A stretch of DNA of 64,000 nt, taken from NCBI RefSeq assembly GCF_019038415.1, contig NZ_JAFKRG010000048.1, forward strand, positions 158,847 to 222,846. The letters run 5' to 3'. Position 1 is the first letter of the stretch, and each line of letters starts with the position of its first letter. The notes under the pieces are model-generated. The model had not been told where the DNA came from. It worked only from the letters and a program-made list of their open reading frames with translations, and made no database searches. Positions 16,861-26,034 of the stretch are shown here, piece by piece. Origin of the DNA: Synechococcus sp. CCY 9618. Lineage in GTDB: Bacteria > Cyanobacteriota > Cyanobacteriia > PCC-6307 > Cyanobiaceae. A program made the translations under genes and the position numbers.

Positions 16861-18883
16861 GGCCGGCGGCAGGGCGGTCCCCGGGGAGCCTTCCGGTGCA
16901 CCCGATGCCGATCTGAGGGGCCTGCCCTTCCAGTGGAATCTGCTGGCCTGGGCGGCCCTGGTGGGCACCATGACCGGACTGGCGGTGGTGGCCTTCCATG
17001 AGCTCTACGGGTTCATCAACAATTTCCTGTTCGGCCCGTTCGTGGAGGGCCTGCTGGTCATCGGCCGCTCCACCCCTGCGGCCTCCGCTCCGCTGCCGAT
17101 CGACCTGCCGCCCCTGGCGGCCGACGGCGGCACCCCCCTGAAGGCCCTGCTGCAGCTCGGTCTCGATGGCATCGGCCTGATGGCGGCGGCCCCGGCGGCG
17201 CCCGAACCCCCGCCGATCAGCCTGCCCGCCACCCCCGACTGGCTGGCCCTCTGGCCGGTGGTGGTGGTGCCCACCCTCGGTGGCCTGGCGGTGGGCCTGC
17301 TGCGCCACCTGGCCGGCAGCATCGGCCCGGGCCTCTCCAGCCTGATGGCCATCGCCGACGGCAGCCAGGGGGGCGAGCCGCGGCTGCCCCTGCTGCGCCT
17401 GGTGGCCGCCTCCCTCAGCCTGGGCAGCGGCGCGTCCCTGGGACCGGAGGGCCCGAGTGTGGAAGGGGGCGGCAACATCGGCCTCTGGGTGGCCCTGCGG
17501 GGCCGCCTCTCCCCCCAGGCCCAGAAGGCCCTGGTGGCCGCGGGCGTGGCGGCGGGTCTGGCCGCGGGCTTCAAGGCCCCGATCGCCGGGGTGTTCTTCG
17601 CCTTCGAGGGCAGCTACAGCACCATCCCGGGGCGACCCAGCCTGCGGGCGGTGCTGGTGGCGGCGGTGGCCTCCACCCTGGTCACCCAGCTCTGCCTCGG
17701 CGACACGCCCATCCTGCGGCTGCCCGCCTACGAGGTGCGCTCACCCCTGGAACTGCCCCTGTATCTGGGCCTGGGGCTGGTGGCCAGCCTGATGTCCTGG
17801 CTGCTGATCCGTCTGCTGGCGGCCGGTCGGCAGGAGCGCGTCCAGAGCTGGATCGGGCGCCTGCCGCCGGGACTGCCCACGGCCCTGGGCGGGGCGGCCC
17901 TGGGGGGCATGGCCCTGGTGTTTCCCCAGGTGCTGGGGGTGGGCTACGACACGATCGAGGCCCTGCTGGGCCGTGACGGGGGCATCCCCCTGCTCACCCT
18001 GGTGGCGCTGATCGGCGTGAAGCTGGTTGCCACCACCGTGAGCAATGCCACCGGATTCGTGGGCGGTGGCTTTGCCCCGTCCCTGTTCCTGGGGGCCGTG
18101 CTCGGCAACTGCTACGGCCAGGTGCTGGGCAGCGGCGGCCTGAATCTGCCGGTGGCCGAACCGCCCGCCTACGCCATGGTGGGCATGGCGGCGGTGCTGG
18201 CGGGCAGCGCCCGGGCCCCGCTCACGGCGCTGCTGCTGCTGTTCGAGCTCACCCGAGACATCCGCATCGTGCTGCCGCTGATGGCGGCCGCCGGGCTGAG
18301 CGCCGCCCTGGTGGAGCGCTGGCAGGGCATCCATGACCCCGGCCTGATGGGACCCGATCCGGTCGAGGAACGCCGCCGGAGCCAGCTGGCGGCCATCGCC
18401 GTGGAGGAGGCCTTCGAGCCGGAGGCGCCGCTGGTGCTGCCGGCGGCCATGGGGGCCCCGATGGCCCTGGCCCGGCTGATCGACAGCCACGGCCACTGCC
18501 TGCTGGTGGAGGAGGCCGGGACCACCCTGGGGCTGGTCACCCTGGCCGACCTGCAGCGGGCCCTCTCATCGGAGCTGAACCGCGGCGAGCCCCGGATCCT
18601 GAGGGATTGTCTGCGGACCGAACTGGTCTGGCTGCCGAGCGGAGCCCATCTCGACCGGCTGGAGGATCAGCTGGGCCCGAACGGTCTGCGCCAGGTGCCC
18701 GTCTTCGCGGTGCCGGAGGGCACTGGCGGCCATCTGCCCCATGGTCTGCCGACGGGGGGCCTTTCCGTCGGTCTGCTGCGGGGCCTGGCCAGCCGCGACG
18801 GCATGGCCAGGGCCCTGGCCCGGAGGCTTCAGGCCGCTTCGGAGCGGCCCTCCATCAGGGCCTCGGCCACAGGATCGACCTGA
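16835..18883 (+). CDS. ClC-type chloride channel/transporter with C-terminal CBS region
   Basis: The protein has about 682 residues. The ClC core (about 30-520) has the selectivity motifs [36 protein letters not shown] and [18 protein letters not shown], and many membrane helices. In GSGAS(L)GxEGP the usual Arg/Lys is Pro here. The gating Glu of proton-coupled exchangers appears retained in GPEGP. A large periplasmic insertion (about 65-130) is rich in Pro and Ala. The C-terminus has a CBS pair (for example [20 protein letters not shown]). No ATG lies near the true N-terminus; TTG 16835, overlapping hemC by 26 bp, is the best start but is uncertain. Confidence 0.85.
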   Translation: MPASAPSAEAGGRAVPGEPSGAPDADLRGLPFQWNLLAWAALVGTMTGLAVVAFHELYGFINNFLFGPFVEGLLVIGRSTPAASAPLPIDLPPLAADGGTPLKALLQLGLDGIGLMAAAPAAPEPPPISLPATPDWLALWPVVVVPTLGGLAVGLLRHLAGSIGPGLSSLMAIADGSQGGEPRLPLLRLVAASLSLGSGASLGPEGPSVEGGGNIGLWVALRGRLSPQAQKALVAAGVAAGLAAGFKAPIAGVFFAFEGSYSTIPGRPSLRAVLVAAVASTLVTQLCLGDTPILRLPAYEVRSPLELPLYLGLGLVASLMSWLLIRLLAAGRQERVQSWIGRLPPGLPTALGGAALGGMALVFPQVLGVGYDTIEALLGRDGGIPLLTLVALIGVKLVATTVSNATGFVGGGFAPSLFLGAVLGNCYGQVLGSGGLNLPVAEPPAYAMVGMAAVLAGSARAPLTALLLLFELTRDIRIVLPLMAAAGLSAALVERWQGIHDPGLMGPDPVEERRRSQLAAIAVEEAFEPEAPLVLPAAMGAPMALARLIDSHGHCLLVEEAGTTLGLVTLADLQRALSSELNRGEPRILRDCLRTELVWLPSGAHLDRLEDQLGPNGLRQVPVFAVPEGTGGHLPHGLPTGGLSVGLLRGLASRDGMARALARRLQAASERPSIRASATGST

Positions 18884-18999
18884 GAGAGGAGGCCGAGGAT
18901 CCGCTGGAGATCCAGTTCGGACAGCTCACCGTCGTTGCCCCACTTCAGCGACGTGCTGTTCAGCTGATCGGTGGTGGGTTGGGTGCCGGAGTCGACCAT
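18829..18999 (-). CDS. Small 56-residue protein, unknown function
   Basis: A short minus-strand frame starts at ATG 18999 (MVDSGTQPTTDQLNSTSLKW) and ends at 18829. The central part, [20 protein letters not shown], reads as an acidic amphipathic helix. Codon choice and composition look like a real protein rather than an antisense shadow. Its last 55 bp overlap the 3' end of the ClC gene convergently. There is no signal peptide. It fills an otherwise empty 260-bp gap. I do not recognise the family. Confidence 0.55.
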   Translation of the reverse strand: MVDSGTQPTTDQLNSTSLKWGNDGELSELDLQRILGLLSQVDPVAEALMEGRSEAA

Positions 19000-19142
19000 G
19001 GGTGTTGGTTCGCGGAACAGGGTGCCGCAAGAAGGCTGATGCGTGAGATTAGGTGTTCTAACCCATACCTCAAAGCCTTCCTGGTCGATCTCCAGAATCT
19101 CTTCGGTCTGCTGCCCCGTTGCCCGGAAACGCTTCCGGTGGC

Positions 19143-19733
19143 TCAGGGTTTGACCACCACCGGCGTGCCCACCTCCACCTGATCGAACAAGGCCCGCACA
19201 TGGGGTGTGAGCATCCGGACACAGCCGTTGGTCACGGCAGAGCGGGAGGTGACGGTCCAGGCCCAGGCGCTGGGGGTGCCGTGGATGCCGTACTGATTGA
19301 GGCCGCTCTGCTTGAAGCCGATCCAGCGGTCGCCGAGGGGCCCGTTGGGCCCTTTGGTGGGGTTGATCCTGCCGCTCTTGGTGCTCTGGTACTGGGGATT
19401 GACCACCTTCACCTCCACCTGGAAGCGTCCCTTGGGGGTGGGGGTGGCGGCGTCGCCGATGGCCACGGGCCAGCTGCCCAGCACCCTGCCGTTGTCGCGC
19501 AGGCTGATGGTGCGCTTGCCCAGCTCGAGCACGATCTCCCGGGTGATCACTGCGGCGGCCGGGGTGGGAGCGGCGGCCTCCGGCGCTGGCTGAGCCGCCG
19601 GCTGCAGCACGGGACGGGGATCAGGCTGGGGCGCAGGCTGGAGATCAGGCTGGTTGGCGGCCAGGGCGCCGGTTCCGGCGGTCGCCCCCCAGGCGGCGGC
19701 CAGAAGCAGAAACAGGGCCGGGGGGCGCGACAT
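19143..19733 (-). CDS. L,D-transpeptidase (YkuD family), secreted
   Basis: The protein has 196 residues. A signal peptide (LFLLLAAAWGATAGTGALAA) is followed by a Pro/Gln-rich linker (about 27-60) and a YkuD domain. The catalytic region reads GIHGTPSAWAW and then SAVTNGCVRM, giving the His and Cys of the family. The usual SHGC is TNGC here, a variation tolerated in the family. It would form 3-3 peptidoglycan crosslinks or attach proteins to peptidoglycan in the periplasm. It lies 45 bp downstream of ppa on the same strand. Confidence 0.9.
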   Translation of the reverse strand: MSRPPALFLLLAAAWGATAGTGALAANQPDLQPAPQPDPRPVLQPAAQPAPEAAAPTPAAAVITREIVLELGKRTISLRDNGRVLGSWPVAIGDAATPTPKGRFQVEVKVVNPQYQSTKSGRINPTKGPNGPLGDRWIGFKQSGLNQYGIHGTPSAWAWTVTSRSAVTNGCVRMLTPHVRALFDQVEVGTPVVVKP

Positions 19734-19778
19734 GGGAGGCGGATCAACAGCAGAGATGCCGCACCGCCGGGGTGGACG

Positions 19779-20366
19779 TCAGCCGACCAGACGGGGCGCA
19801 ATCACTGAAACATAGCGATCTTCGCACTCCTTGATGATGCGAACCGCCTCGCCGACGTCGTGGAATCCGTTGACCTTGCAGGTGCCGGGTTTCTTGAGAT
19901 CCTTGTAGTGCTCCCAGTAGTACTGGGTCTCGGTGAGCCAGTGGTCGCCGAGTTGGGTGTAGCTGGCGATGTGATCCATGCGCTTGTCGTCGGCCAGCAC
20001 GGCGATCACCTTGTCGTCCACCTCACCGCCGTCGTCGAAGCACATGATGCCGATGATGCGGGCCTCCACCAGGCTGCCCGGCACCAGGGGTTCGGTGACG
20101 CCGACGATCTCGATGTCGAGGGGATCGCCGTCCTCGTCCCAGGTGCGGGGGATGCAGCCGTAGGCGAAGGGATAGGCGAGGGAGGAATAGCCGACCCGGT
20201 CCAGCTTCAGGTGGCCGGTCTCGGTGATCAGCTCGTATTTGTTGATCGTGCTGGAGTTGAGCTCCACGATGGCGTTCAGCCGCAGTTCGGCCTCATCGGC
20301 GAAGGCCGGCAGCACATGCAGCAGATTCAACATGGTGCGGCTGGGGGCGTGGTCGATGTTCGCCAT
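19779..20366 (-). CDS. ppa: Inorganic pyrophosphatase
   Basis: The protein has 195 residues and is a family I soluble PPase. It hydrolyses PPi to two phosphates, pulling biosynthetic reactions forward. Diagnostic parts are NKYELITETGHLKLDRV, YPFAYGCIPRTW and the metal-binding DEDGDPLDIEIV, followed by DDKVIAVLADD. The N-terminus (about 30 residues before the first strand) is longer than in the short bacterial enzymes. An internal Met at residue 12 could be the real start. Confidence 0.95.
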   Translation of the reverse strand: MANIDHAPSRTMLNLLHVLPAFADEAELRLNAIVELNSSTINKYELITETGHLKLDRVGYSSLAYPFAYGCIPRTWDEDGDPLDIEIVGVTEPLVPGSLVEARIIGIMCFDDGGEVDDKVIAVLADDKRMDHIASYTQLGDHWLTETQYYWEHYKDLKKPGTCKVNGFHDVGEAVRIIKECEDRYVSVIAPRLVG

Positions 20367-20416
20367 GGGGGCCTGATTTTCTGCGGCGGCATCTTACGCA
20401 GCCAGGCCCGGCCGGC

Positions 20417-21931
20417 TCAGCGGGCGGCGGCCAGGCCGCTGAGCTTGGTGCGCAGATAGGCCAGGAAGGGCTCGGCGCCCAGGGGCCGCCCCGTCACCCG
20501 CTCCACCAGCTCTTCGGCGTTCACCATCCGGCCCAGGGGCCAGACCTGCTCCGCCAGCCAGGCCTGCAGGGCAGCCTCCTGGCCTGCCCCCACCAGCGTC
20601 TCGATCGGACCGATCTGCGCCTCCAGGGCCTCGGCGATCTGGGCGCTGATCAGATGGCCCAGGGCATAGGAGGGGAAGTAGCCGAACAGCCCCTCCGCCC
20701 AGTGGATGTCCTGCAGGCAGCCCTCGGCGTCGGTGCGGGGCTGGAGGCCAAGCAGTTCGCCCATGCGCCGGTTCCAGCGCTCCGGCAGCTCCTCCACCGG
20801 CATCTCCTGCTCCAGCAGGGCCAGCTCCAGCTCGAAGCGCAGCACGATGTGGAGGGTGTAGCTGAGCTCGTCGGCCTCCACCCGGATCAGGCCGGGCCGC
20901 AGCGGGTTGAGGGCGCGCCAGAAGCCGGCGGCACCGCGCCAGGGGTCGGCGCCGAGCCCCCGGCAGAAGCGGGGCTGCCAGCGTTCGGCGAAGGCCCGGC
21001 CGCGGGCCACCCGGCATTCCCAGAACAGGCTCTGGCTTTCGTGCACCCCCATCGAGGTGGCCTCCCCCAGGGGCCAGGGGAAGTAATGGTCGTCGCTGCG
21101 GGGCAGGCCCTGCTCGTAGAGGGAGTGGCCCCATTCGTGGGCGGTGGCCAGGAAGGCCGAGAACGGCTGACCGGCCACCACCCGGGTGGTGATGCGGAAG
21201 TCGTCGGGGCCGACGGTGCAGGAGAAGGGATGGGGCGAGCGGGAACGCTGGCAGCGGCGGCTGTCGTAGCCCCAGCTGTCGAGCAGCTCGCTGCAGAGGC
21301 GCTCCTGCAGGGCCTCCGGCAGATCGACGCCGGCCGGGCCGGTGCTGGCGACCTGCTCCAGCAGCGGCGGGATGCCGGCCTCGAGGGGGGCGAACAGCTG
21401 GGCCAGCCGCGCCTTGCTGATGTCGGGCTCGAAGGGCTGGGCGAGGATCTCCCAGGGGCTGCGGGCCACCGGCTCGGCTGCCGCCAGCTGGCCGGCCTGC
21501 TCACGGCGCAGGCGGATCAGCTCCCGCAGCGCCGGTGCGAAGGCGCCGAAATCCTTGGCCGCCCGGGCCTGCTGCCAGATGGCATTGCCCTTCGACTGGG
21601 CCCGGGCGATGGCGCCCACCAGGGCCGGATCGAGGCAGCGCTGGCGGTTCAGCTCCAGCTGCAGCAGCTCCAGGTTGCGGCGCTGCTGGGGCGGGGATGC
21701 GGGCTGGAGATCGGCTTCGGCGGCGGCCACCAGGTCGGCGTAGGCGTCGCTGCTCTGGCGTTCGTGCAGCTGGCCGGCCAGCAGGGCCAGCTGCTCGCCG
21801 CGCCAGGCGGCGCCGGCGGCGGGCATCACCGTGTTCTGGTCGTAATAGAGGGTGCTGCTGATCGAGCCCAGCAGGCGGGTCGTGTGCAGGTGCCGGTGGA
21901 GCGCTTCGAGGGCCGGGGCCGCGGAACCCAT
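20417..21931 (-). CDS. M32 family metallocarboxypeptidase (carboxypeptidase Taq)
   Basis: The protein has 504 residues, the normal length for M32. It would remove C-terminal amino acids from peptides using a metal bound by HEWGH (about residue 264, within FLATAHEWGHSLYEQGLPR) and a downstream Glu in the GVHESQSLFWE segment. The N-terminal TLYYDQNTVMPAAGAAWRGE motif is typical. It is cytoplasmic with no signal peptide. It stands alone on the minus strand, divergent from the toxin-antitoxin pair. Confidence 0.94.
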   Translation of the reverse strand: MGSAAPALEALHRHLHTTRLLGSISSTLYYDQNTVMPAAGAAWRGEQLALLAGQLHERQSSDAYADLVAAAEADLQPASPPQQRRNLELLQLELNRQRCLDPALVGAIARAQSKGNAIWQQARAAKDFGAFAPALRELIRLRREQAGQLAAAEPVARSPWEILAQPFEPDISKARLAQLFAPLEAGIPPLLEQVASTGPAGVDLPEALQERLCSELLDSWGYDSRRCQRSRSPHPFSCTVGPDDFRITTRVVAGQPFSAFLATAHEWGHSLYEQGLPRSDDHYFPWPLGEATSMGVHESQSLFWECRVARGRAFAERWQPRFCRGLGADPWRGAAGFWRALNPLRPGLIRVEADELSYTLHIVLRFELELALLEQEMPVEELPERWNRRMGELLGLQPRTDAEGCLQDIHWAEGLFGYFPSYALGHLISAQIAEALEAQIGPIETLVGAGQEAALQAWLAEQVWPLGRMVNAEELVERVTGRPLGAEPFLAYLRTKLSGLAAAR

Positions 21932-22012
21932 GGGAACGGTGGAGCCAATGGGGCCAGCATGGCGCCCGTGGAAAGCCGGGGGGCGAGCGCAGGCATGGAC
22001 TCAGATCTGGAC

Positions 22013-22018
22013 TAGGCT
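22013..22018 (+). promoter_or_regulatory. Predicted -10 element (TAGGCT) of the toxin-antitoxin operon
   Basis: TAGGCT lies 37 bp before the antitoxin ATG in the gap divergent from the M32 peptidase gene. It is the same hexamer as upstream of hemC. The -35 region is weak. Antitoxins of this type usually repress their own promoter, so an operator would be expected around this site. Confidence 0.4.
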
Positions 22019-22055
22019 CGCTCCATCGCTGGGGCTGCTGGGTCAGGCATCGATC

Positions 22056-22307
22056 ATGCGCACCGTGAACGTTCATCAGGCCAAGACCCAGTTCTCTCGG
22101 CTGATCGACGCCGCCCATGCGGGCGAAACCATCCTTGTGGCCAAGGACGGCAAGCCCTGGGCGCGGTTGGTGCCGCTGGAACCCGAGCGGCCCCGTCGCC
22201 AGCCAGGAGTGCTGCGAGGGCAGTTGCAGCTTCCCAGCACCGAGGAGTTGCTCGCCCCGCTGCCTGCCGAGGAGCTCGAAGCTCTGGACGCTCCTCTGCC
22301 GTCTTGA
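22056..22307 (+). CDS. Type II antitoxin, Phd/YefM family
   Basis: The protein has 83 residues. The N-terminus MRTVNVHQAKTQFSRLIDAA and the following GETILVAKDGKPWARLVPL are the classic Phd/YefM DNA-binding dimer domain. The C-terminal 30 residues (STEELLAPLPAEELEALDAP) would bind and block the toxin. The stop overlaps the toxin start by 4 bp (TTGA), giving the antitoxin-first operon expected for this system. An upstream in-frame extension is not used because ATG 22056 fits the family start exactly. Confidence 0.88.
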   Translation: MRTVNVHQAKTQFSRLIDAAHAGETILVAKDGKPWARLVPLEPERPRRQPGVLRGQLQLPSTEELLAPLPAEELEALDAPLPS

Positions 22308-22699
22308 CGAGCCCGTCCCTGCTCCTGGATACCCACGCCCTGCTCTGGTGGCTGGTGGAACCCGAAAGGCTCTCTTCACCCGCCCAGAAGGCCATCGGCA
22401 ATCCAGCGGCGGCCGTTTTCGTGAGCGCCGCCTCCGGCTGGGAAATCGCCACCAAAGCTCGCCTGGGCAAACTCCCCGGCGCCGAAGGGCTTTTGGAGGA
22501 TTTACCGTCCCTCCTGCAACAGCAGGGGTTTCAGCCGCTGGCCGTGCTGTTGCATCACGGCGTTCGCGCCGGCTCTTACCAACAGACCCATCGTGATCCG
22601 TTCGACCGACTGCTGGCCGCCCAGGCCGAGCTGGAGGGCCTGCAACTGGTGAGCATCGACCCTGCGCTGGCCTCCTTTCCCTGCCGCCTGCTCTGGTGA
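22304..22699 (+). CDS. PIN-domain ribonuclease toxin (VapC type)
   Basis: The protein has 131 residues. The acidic PIN residues are present: Asp in SLLLDTHALLWWL, Glu in ASGWEIATKARLG, Asp in HRDPFDRLLAAQA and Asp in LQLVSIDPALASF. These chelate Mg2+ to cut RNA, often tRNA anticodon loops, in the family. The TTG start overlaps the antitoxin stop. All catalytic positions look intact, so the toxin is probably active. Confidence 0.87.
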   Translation: MTSPSLLLDTHALLWWLVEPERLSSPAQKAIGNPAAAVFVSAASGWEIATKARLGKLPGAEGLLEDLPSLLQQQGFQPLAVLLHHGVRAGSYQQTHRDPFDRLLAAQAELEGLQLVSIDPALASFPCRLLW

Positions 22700-22756
22700 T
22701 GGCTGGATCCCCGGCCGATCGCTTCTGGCAGGCACCACCCCGCCGCCACCGGCGCC

Positions 22757-23452
22757 ATGGTGGAGATCTCCTCTCCCGCCCCCGGATCGATGCATCCCCC
22801 CTCACCGGAGCAGGCCCTGGTGCTCGCGGCCATCGAACGGTTCATGGCCGACCCCGATCTGGCCCTGGAGGGGCAGGGCGAGGAGTCGGGCGCTGACGCC
22901 GACGCCGCCGAATCCGGCGATGTGCTCGGCGCGATCCTGCGCGCCCTCACCATGGTGCTGCCGATCGAGGAGATCGAGCTGGCGGTGACCGGGCTGCTCG
23001 CGACCCACTGCGATCGCCTCGACGACGACACCCAGCTGGTGCTGGAGGCCCTGCTCACCGCCATCGAGCGGGACGACGACGAGATGGCCCTCGACAGCCT
23101 GCTGGCCAGCGAGGCCAGCCTGCTGGAGGCCAATGCCCTCGACGGCAACTACCTGCTGGTGTGGGATCCGGCCGACGCCTCCCCGCTGCGGGAGATGGAG
23201 ATCCTCGATGTGCTGGAGCGTTACCCCTGCCGCGGCGAGGCGGCCCGCTGGAACTGCGACGACTTCGTGGCCCTGCTGGAGGGCAAGATCCTGCAGTGGC
23301 GCAAGACCATGGTGGCGCTGGAGATCCTCCAGGAGCAGCCCGGCACCCGCCCCACCGCCAGCACCATGGTGCTGCTGGTGCCCGAGGACCCCGAAGCTCC
23401 GCTGGAGCAGCTCGAGGTGGGTGTCACCCTCAGCCCGGGGGCCGGCACCTGA
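22757..23452 (+). CDS. Acidic hypothetical protein
   Basis: A 231-residue strongly acidic soluble protein. It has a helical core (SPEQALVLAAIERFMADPDL, then LGAILRALTMVLPIEEIELA and LVLEALLTAIERDDDEMALD) and a C-terminal part rich in beta-like segments (STMVLLVPEDPEAPLEQLEV). I do not recognise a family. It has no signal peptide or membrane segment. It lies 57 bp after the toxin gene and is convergent with the OsmC gene. Confidence 0.65.
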   Translation: MVEISSPAPGSMHPPSPEQALVLAAIERFMADPDLALEGQGEESGADADAAESGDVLGAILRALTMVLPIEEIELAVTGLLATHCDRLDDDTQLVLEALLTAIERDDDEMALDSLLASEASLLEANALDGNYLLVWDPADASPLREMEILDVLERYPCRGEAARWNCDDFVALLEGKILQWRKTMVALEILQEQPGTRPTASTMVLLVPEDPEAPLEQLEVGVTLSPGAGT

Positions 23453-23459
23453 ACGGCGC

Positions 23460-23873
23460 TCAACCCTGCGGGCTCCAGTGCAGCTGCATCGGCACGTTGC
23501 CCTCCAGGCTCACCTTCACCGGGCAGGTCTCGCCGGCGCGCACCAGCAGCTGGTGCTGATCGGGCGCCAGCCCCGCCGGCAGCTCGATCCAGGCCTCCAG
23601 CAGGGCGATGCGGCGCAGGCCGCCGCTGGTCATGGTCTTCTCCACCCGCACTGTGGTTCCCTCCAGGGCGATGCCGTGGCGTTCGGCCACGATGCCCATC
23701 ACCGTCAGCACGCAGGTGGCCAGGGCCGTTCCCACCAGATCGGTGGGGGAGAAGGACTCCCCCTTGCCCTGGTTGTCGAGCGGGGCGTCAGTGATCAGCG
23801 CCGCGCCGGAGGCGGCATGGGTGGCCGTGCAGCGCAGGGCGCCCTCGTAGCGGCAGGTGATGGTGGTGGGCAT
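23460..23873 (-). CDS. OsmC/Ohr-like peroxiredoxin-type protein
   Basis: The protein has 137 residues. OsmC-family proteins reduce organic hydroperoxides through two cysteines; here they are Cys in GTALATCVLTVMGIVAERHG and Cys in AGETCPVKVSLEGN. The GKGESFSPTDLVGTALATC segment is typical of the YhfA/OsmC branch. It is cytoplasmic. It is transcribed away from the DUF2721 gene, whose predicted promoter lies about 50 bp from its start. Confidence 0.88.
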   Translation of the reverse strand: MPTTITCRYEGALRCTATHAASGAALITDAPLDNQGKGESFSPTDLVGTALATCVLTVMGIVAERHGIALEGTTVRVEKTMTSGGLRRIALLEAWIELPAGLAPDQHQLLVRAGETCPVKVSLEGNVPMQLHWSPQG

Positions 23874-23922
23874 GGCAGGCGGGGCGTCGGACGCGGGCCC
23901 AGGCTGGCAGGGGCCATCGACC

Positions 23923-23928
23923 TAGGTT
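23923..23928 (+). promoter_or_regulatory. Predicted -10 element (TAGGTT) of the DUF2721 gene
   Basis: TAGGTT lies 22 bp before the TTG at 23951. The alternative TTG start at 23927 would overlap this element, which argues for the downstream start. The leader would be only about 16 nt. Confidence 0.4.
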
Positions 23929-23950
23929 GGGCGCTCCCTGTGCCGGGGCC

Positions 23951-24400
23951 TTGACGCCGATCCTGCTCGTGGCCAGCCCGCCGGTGCAGTCCCTGGCCGA
24001 GACGATCCGGCTGGCGGTGACGCCGGTGTTCCTGCTGGCGGGCATCAGCGGGCTGCTGGGGGTGATCACCACCCGCCTCTCCCGCATCGTCGACCGGGCC
24101 CGGGTGATCAAGACCCGGGAGGCCGCCGCCAGCCTGCTGCAGGAGCGGGAGCTGGCGGGGGAACTGGCGACGCACCGGCGGCGCATGGCCCTGGCCTCCG
24201 GGGCCTTCACCTGTGCCGCCACCAGCTTCCTGCTGGTGGCGACGGTGGTGATGGTGCTGTTCCTCAGCACCCTGGCCGCGATCGATCTCACCCCCCTGGT
24301 GGCCTCGCTGTTCGTGCTGGCCATGGGCTCGCTGATGGCGGCGGTGACCCTGCTGCTGCGGGAGGTGCGGCTCGGCAACCAGGCCCTCAGGCGCTTCTGA
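23951..24400 (+). CDS. DUF2721 membrane protein
   Basis: The protein has 149 residues. Three membrane helices are visible: RLAVTPVFLLAGISGLLGV, GAFTCAATSFLLVATVVMVL and LVASLFVLAMGSLMAAVTLL. Between the first two lies a charged cytoplasmic-type segment (TTRLSRIVDRARVIKTREAA) characteristic of DUF2721. Function is unknown. Start TTG 23951 is chosen over TTG 23927 because of the promoter element. Its 3' end overlaps the convergent carotenoid-isomerase-like gene by 14 bp. Confidence 0.8.
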   Translation: MTPILLVASPPVQSLAETIRLAVTPVFLLAGISGLLGVITTRLSRIVDRARVIKTREAAASLLQERELAGELATHRRRMALASGAFTCAATSFLLVATVVMVLFLSTLAAIDLTPLVASLFVLAMGSLMAAVTLLLREVRLGNQALRRF

Positions 24401-25988
24401 GGCCGATCTCCTCCAGCAGATGCTTCTGCTGGCGGGCGCCCACGAAGCGATGGGCGGCCATGGCGCCGCTCACGGCCACCGGCGGCACGCCGATGCCGGG
24501 GAACACGCCGGCGCCGCAGAGCACCAGGCCCTCGATCGGGGTGGCGCCGCCCGGGAAGGGGCCCCTGTCGGCGGGCCAGGCCGGCCCGTAGCTGCCCCGG
24601 TGGGTGCGCAGGTAGTGGCGGTGGCTGAGGGGGGTGCCCTGCAGCTCGAGCACCAGCCGCTCGCGCCAGTCGGGCAGCACCCGCTCCAGGGCGTCGCCGA
24701 AGACGCTGCAGCGCTCCGCCTTCAGGGCCTCGTAGGCGGCGCTGCCCCGCTCCAGCCCCTGCCACAGCGCCCAGGGTTCATTGGCCGGGGTGTAGCCGTG
24801 CAGCACCTGATGGCCCTCCGGCGCGAGGGAGGAATCGAGCAGGGACGGCATCGACAGCACCACCATGTTGCGCTCCGCCCCGATCCCCCGCTGCCAGTCG
24901 CCCACCCAGACGTGGTGGATCGGCAGGTGTTCCAGATCCGCCCCGCGCAGGGCCAGGTGCCAGTGCAGGAAGCTGGCGCAGGCCGGGGTGGCCGCCTGAC
25001 GCCGCCGCCAGCGGGCCGGCACGGCAGCGTCGGGCAGCAGGGCCAGCAGATCCCAGGGACTGGTGTTGGCGATCACCCCCCGCCGGGCCGTCAGGGCCTC
25101 GCCGCCGGCCAGGCGCACCCCGGCGGCCCGGCCCTGCTCCACAAGGATCTCCGCCACCGGCGCGCCGGTGCGCAGCCGACCGCCATGGCGCTCCAGACCG
25201 CGCACCAGGGCTTCGGCCACCGCGGCGCTGCCGCCGATGGGGTAGTCGAGGCAGGCGTCGGGCTCGAACCATTCGCCGAACAGGGTCGCCATGGCGGCGG
25301 CACTGGTCTGGTCCATGGCCAGGCCGGAGATCAGGAAGCAGAGCAGGTCGACCCAGTGGAGCAGGAAGGGATCGCGCAGGTGGCGGCGGGCGATCGGACC
25401 GAAGGCGCCGCCCAGGCCGGCCAGCCGGCCCGCCTGGCCGAGCAGGCGCAGGGCCTGGCCGCCGCCCAGGGTGGTGGCCATCCCCGCCCCGGGGCGCAGG
25501 GCCAGCAGGGGCAGGCAGCGGGCCGCCTCGCAGCTGGGCCGCAGCGCCTCCAGGAAGCGGCTCCATTCCAGGGCGGCGGCCGGTCCGCGCAGGTCGCGCA
25601 CCAGGGCCAGGAAGGGCCCGGTGCCCACCTCCACCCGCAGGTTGCCCTCGGGGAGCAGCAGCCCCCAGTCGCGGTACTGGGCCACCGGCACGGTCTCACC
25701 CACGGCCCGCAGCACCTGGGCCAGGGGGTTGGTGCTCGGCCAGCGGCCCAGGCCGCTCCAGAGCGACGGACCGGATTCGAAGTGGTAGGGGCCGCGCCGG
25801 AAGCCGTGGGCGGCGCCACCGGGGGCCGTGTGGGCCTCGAGCACCAGCACCTGCAGCCCGTGGCGGGCGGCGATGGCTGCGGCGCAGAGGCCGCCGAGCC
25901 CGCTGCCCACGACGATCAGATCCGCGTCCACGCTTGCCTCCGCCGCAGCGATGCTATGCAGATTTGCTTCGGATTGCCGTCCGTTCAT
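24387..25988 (-). CDS. FAD-dependent carotenoid isomerase/desaturase-like oxidoreductase
   Basis: The protein has 533 residues. The FAD Rossmann motif LIVVGSGLGGLCAAAIAARH is followed by LEAHTAPGGAAHGFRRGPYH, as in the CrtI/CrtISO (phytoene desaturase-like) superfamily. The C-terminal FAD-closing motif is LVLCGAGVFPGIGVPPVAVS. Overall it is closer to carotenoid isomerase-type proteins than to phytoene desaturase, but the substrate cannot be fixed from sequence. It is divergent from a fatty acid desaturase with a 43-bp gap, so they may share control. Confidence 0.8.
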   Translation of the reverse strand: MNGRQSEANLHSIAAAEASVDADLIVVGSGLGGLCAAAIAARHGLQVLVLEAHTAPGGAAHGFRRGPYHFESGPSLWSGLGRWPSTNPLAQVLRAVGETVPVAQYRDWGLLLPEGNLRVEVGTGPFLALVRDLRGPAAALEWSRFLEALRPSCEAARCLPLLALRPGAGMATTLGGGQALRLLGQAGRLAGLGGAFGPIARRHLRDPFLLHWVDLLCFLISGLAMDQTSAAAMATLFGEWFEPDACLDYPIGGSAAVAEALVRGLERHGGRLRTGAPVAEILVEQGRAAGVRLAGGEALTARRGVIANTSPWDLLALLPDAAVPARWRRRQAATPACASFLHWHLALRGADLEHLPIHHVWVGDWQRGIGAERNMVVLSMPSLLDSSLAPEGHQVLHGYTPANEPWALWQGLERGSAAYEALKAERCSVFGDALERVLPDWRERLVLELQGTPLSHRHYLRTHRGSYGPAWPADRGPFPGGATPIEGLVLCGAGVFPGIGVPPVAVSGAMAAHRFVGARQQKHLLEEIGLRSA

Positions 25989-26022
25989 TGCTGCTGCGGA
26001 TGGCTATGGTTCAAACCTCGTT

Positions 26023-26034
26023 GAAGGAAATGTG
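26023..26034 (+). promoter_or_regulatory. Shine-Dalgarno deciding the desaturase start
   Basis: GAAGGAAA (26023-26030) lies just before GTG 26032 and TTG 26035, both in frame with the desaturase. An ATG overlapping at 26030 is in another frame and would give only a short peptide frame. Confidence 0.5.
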
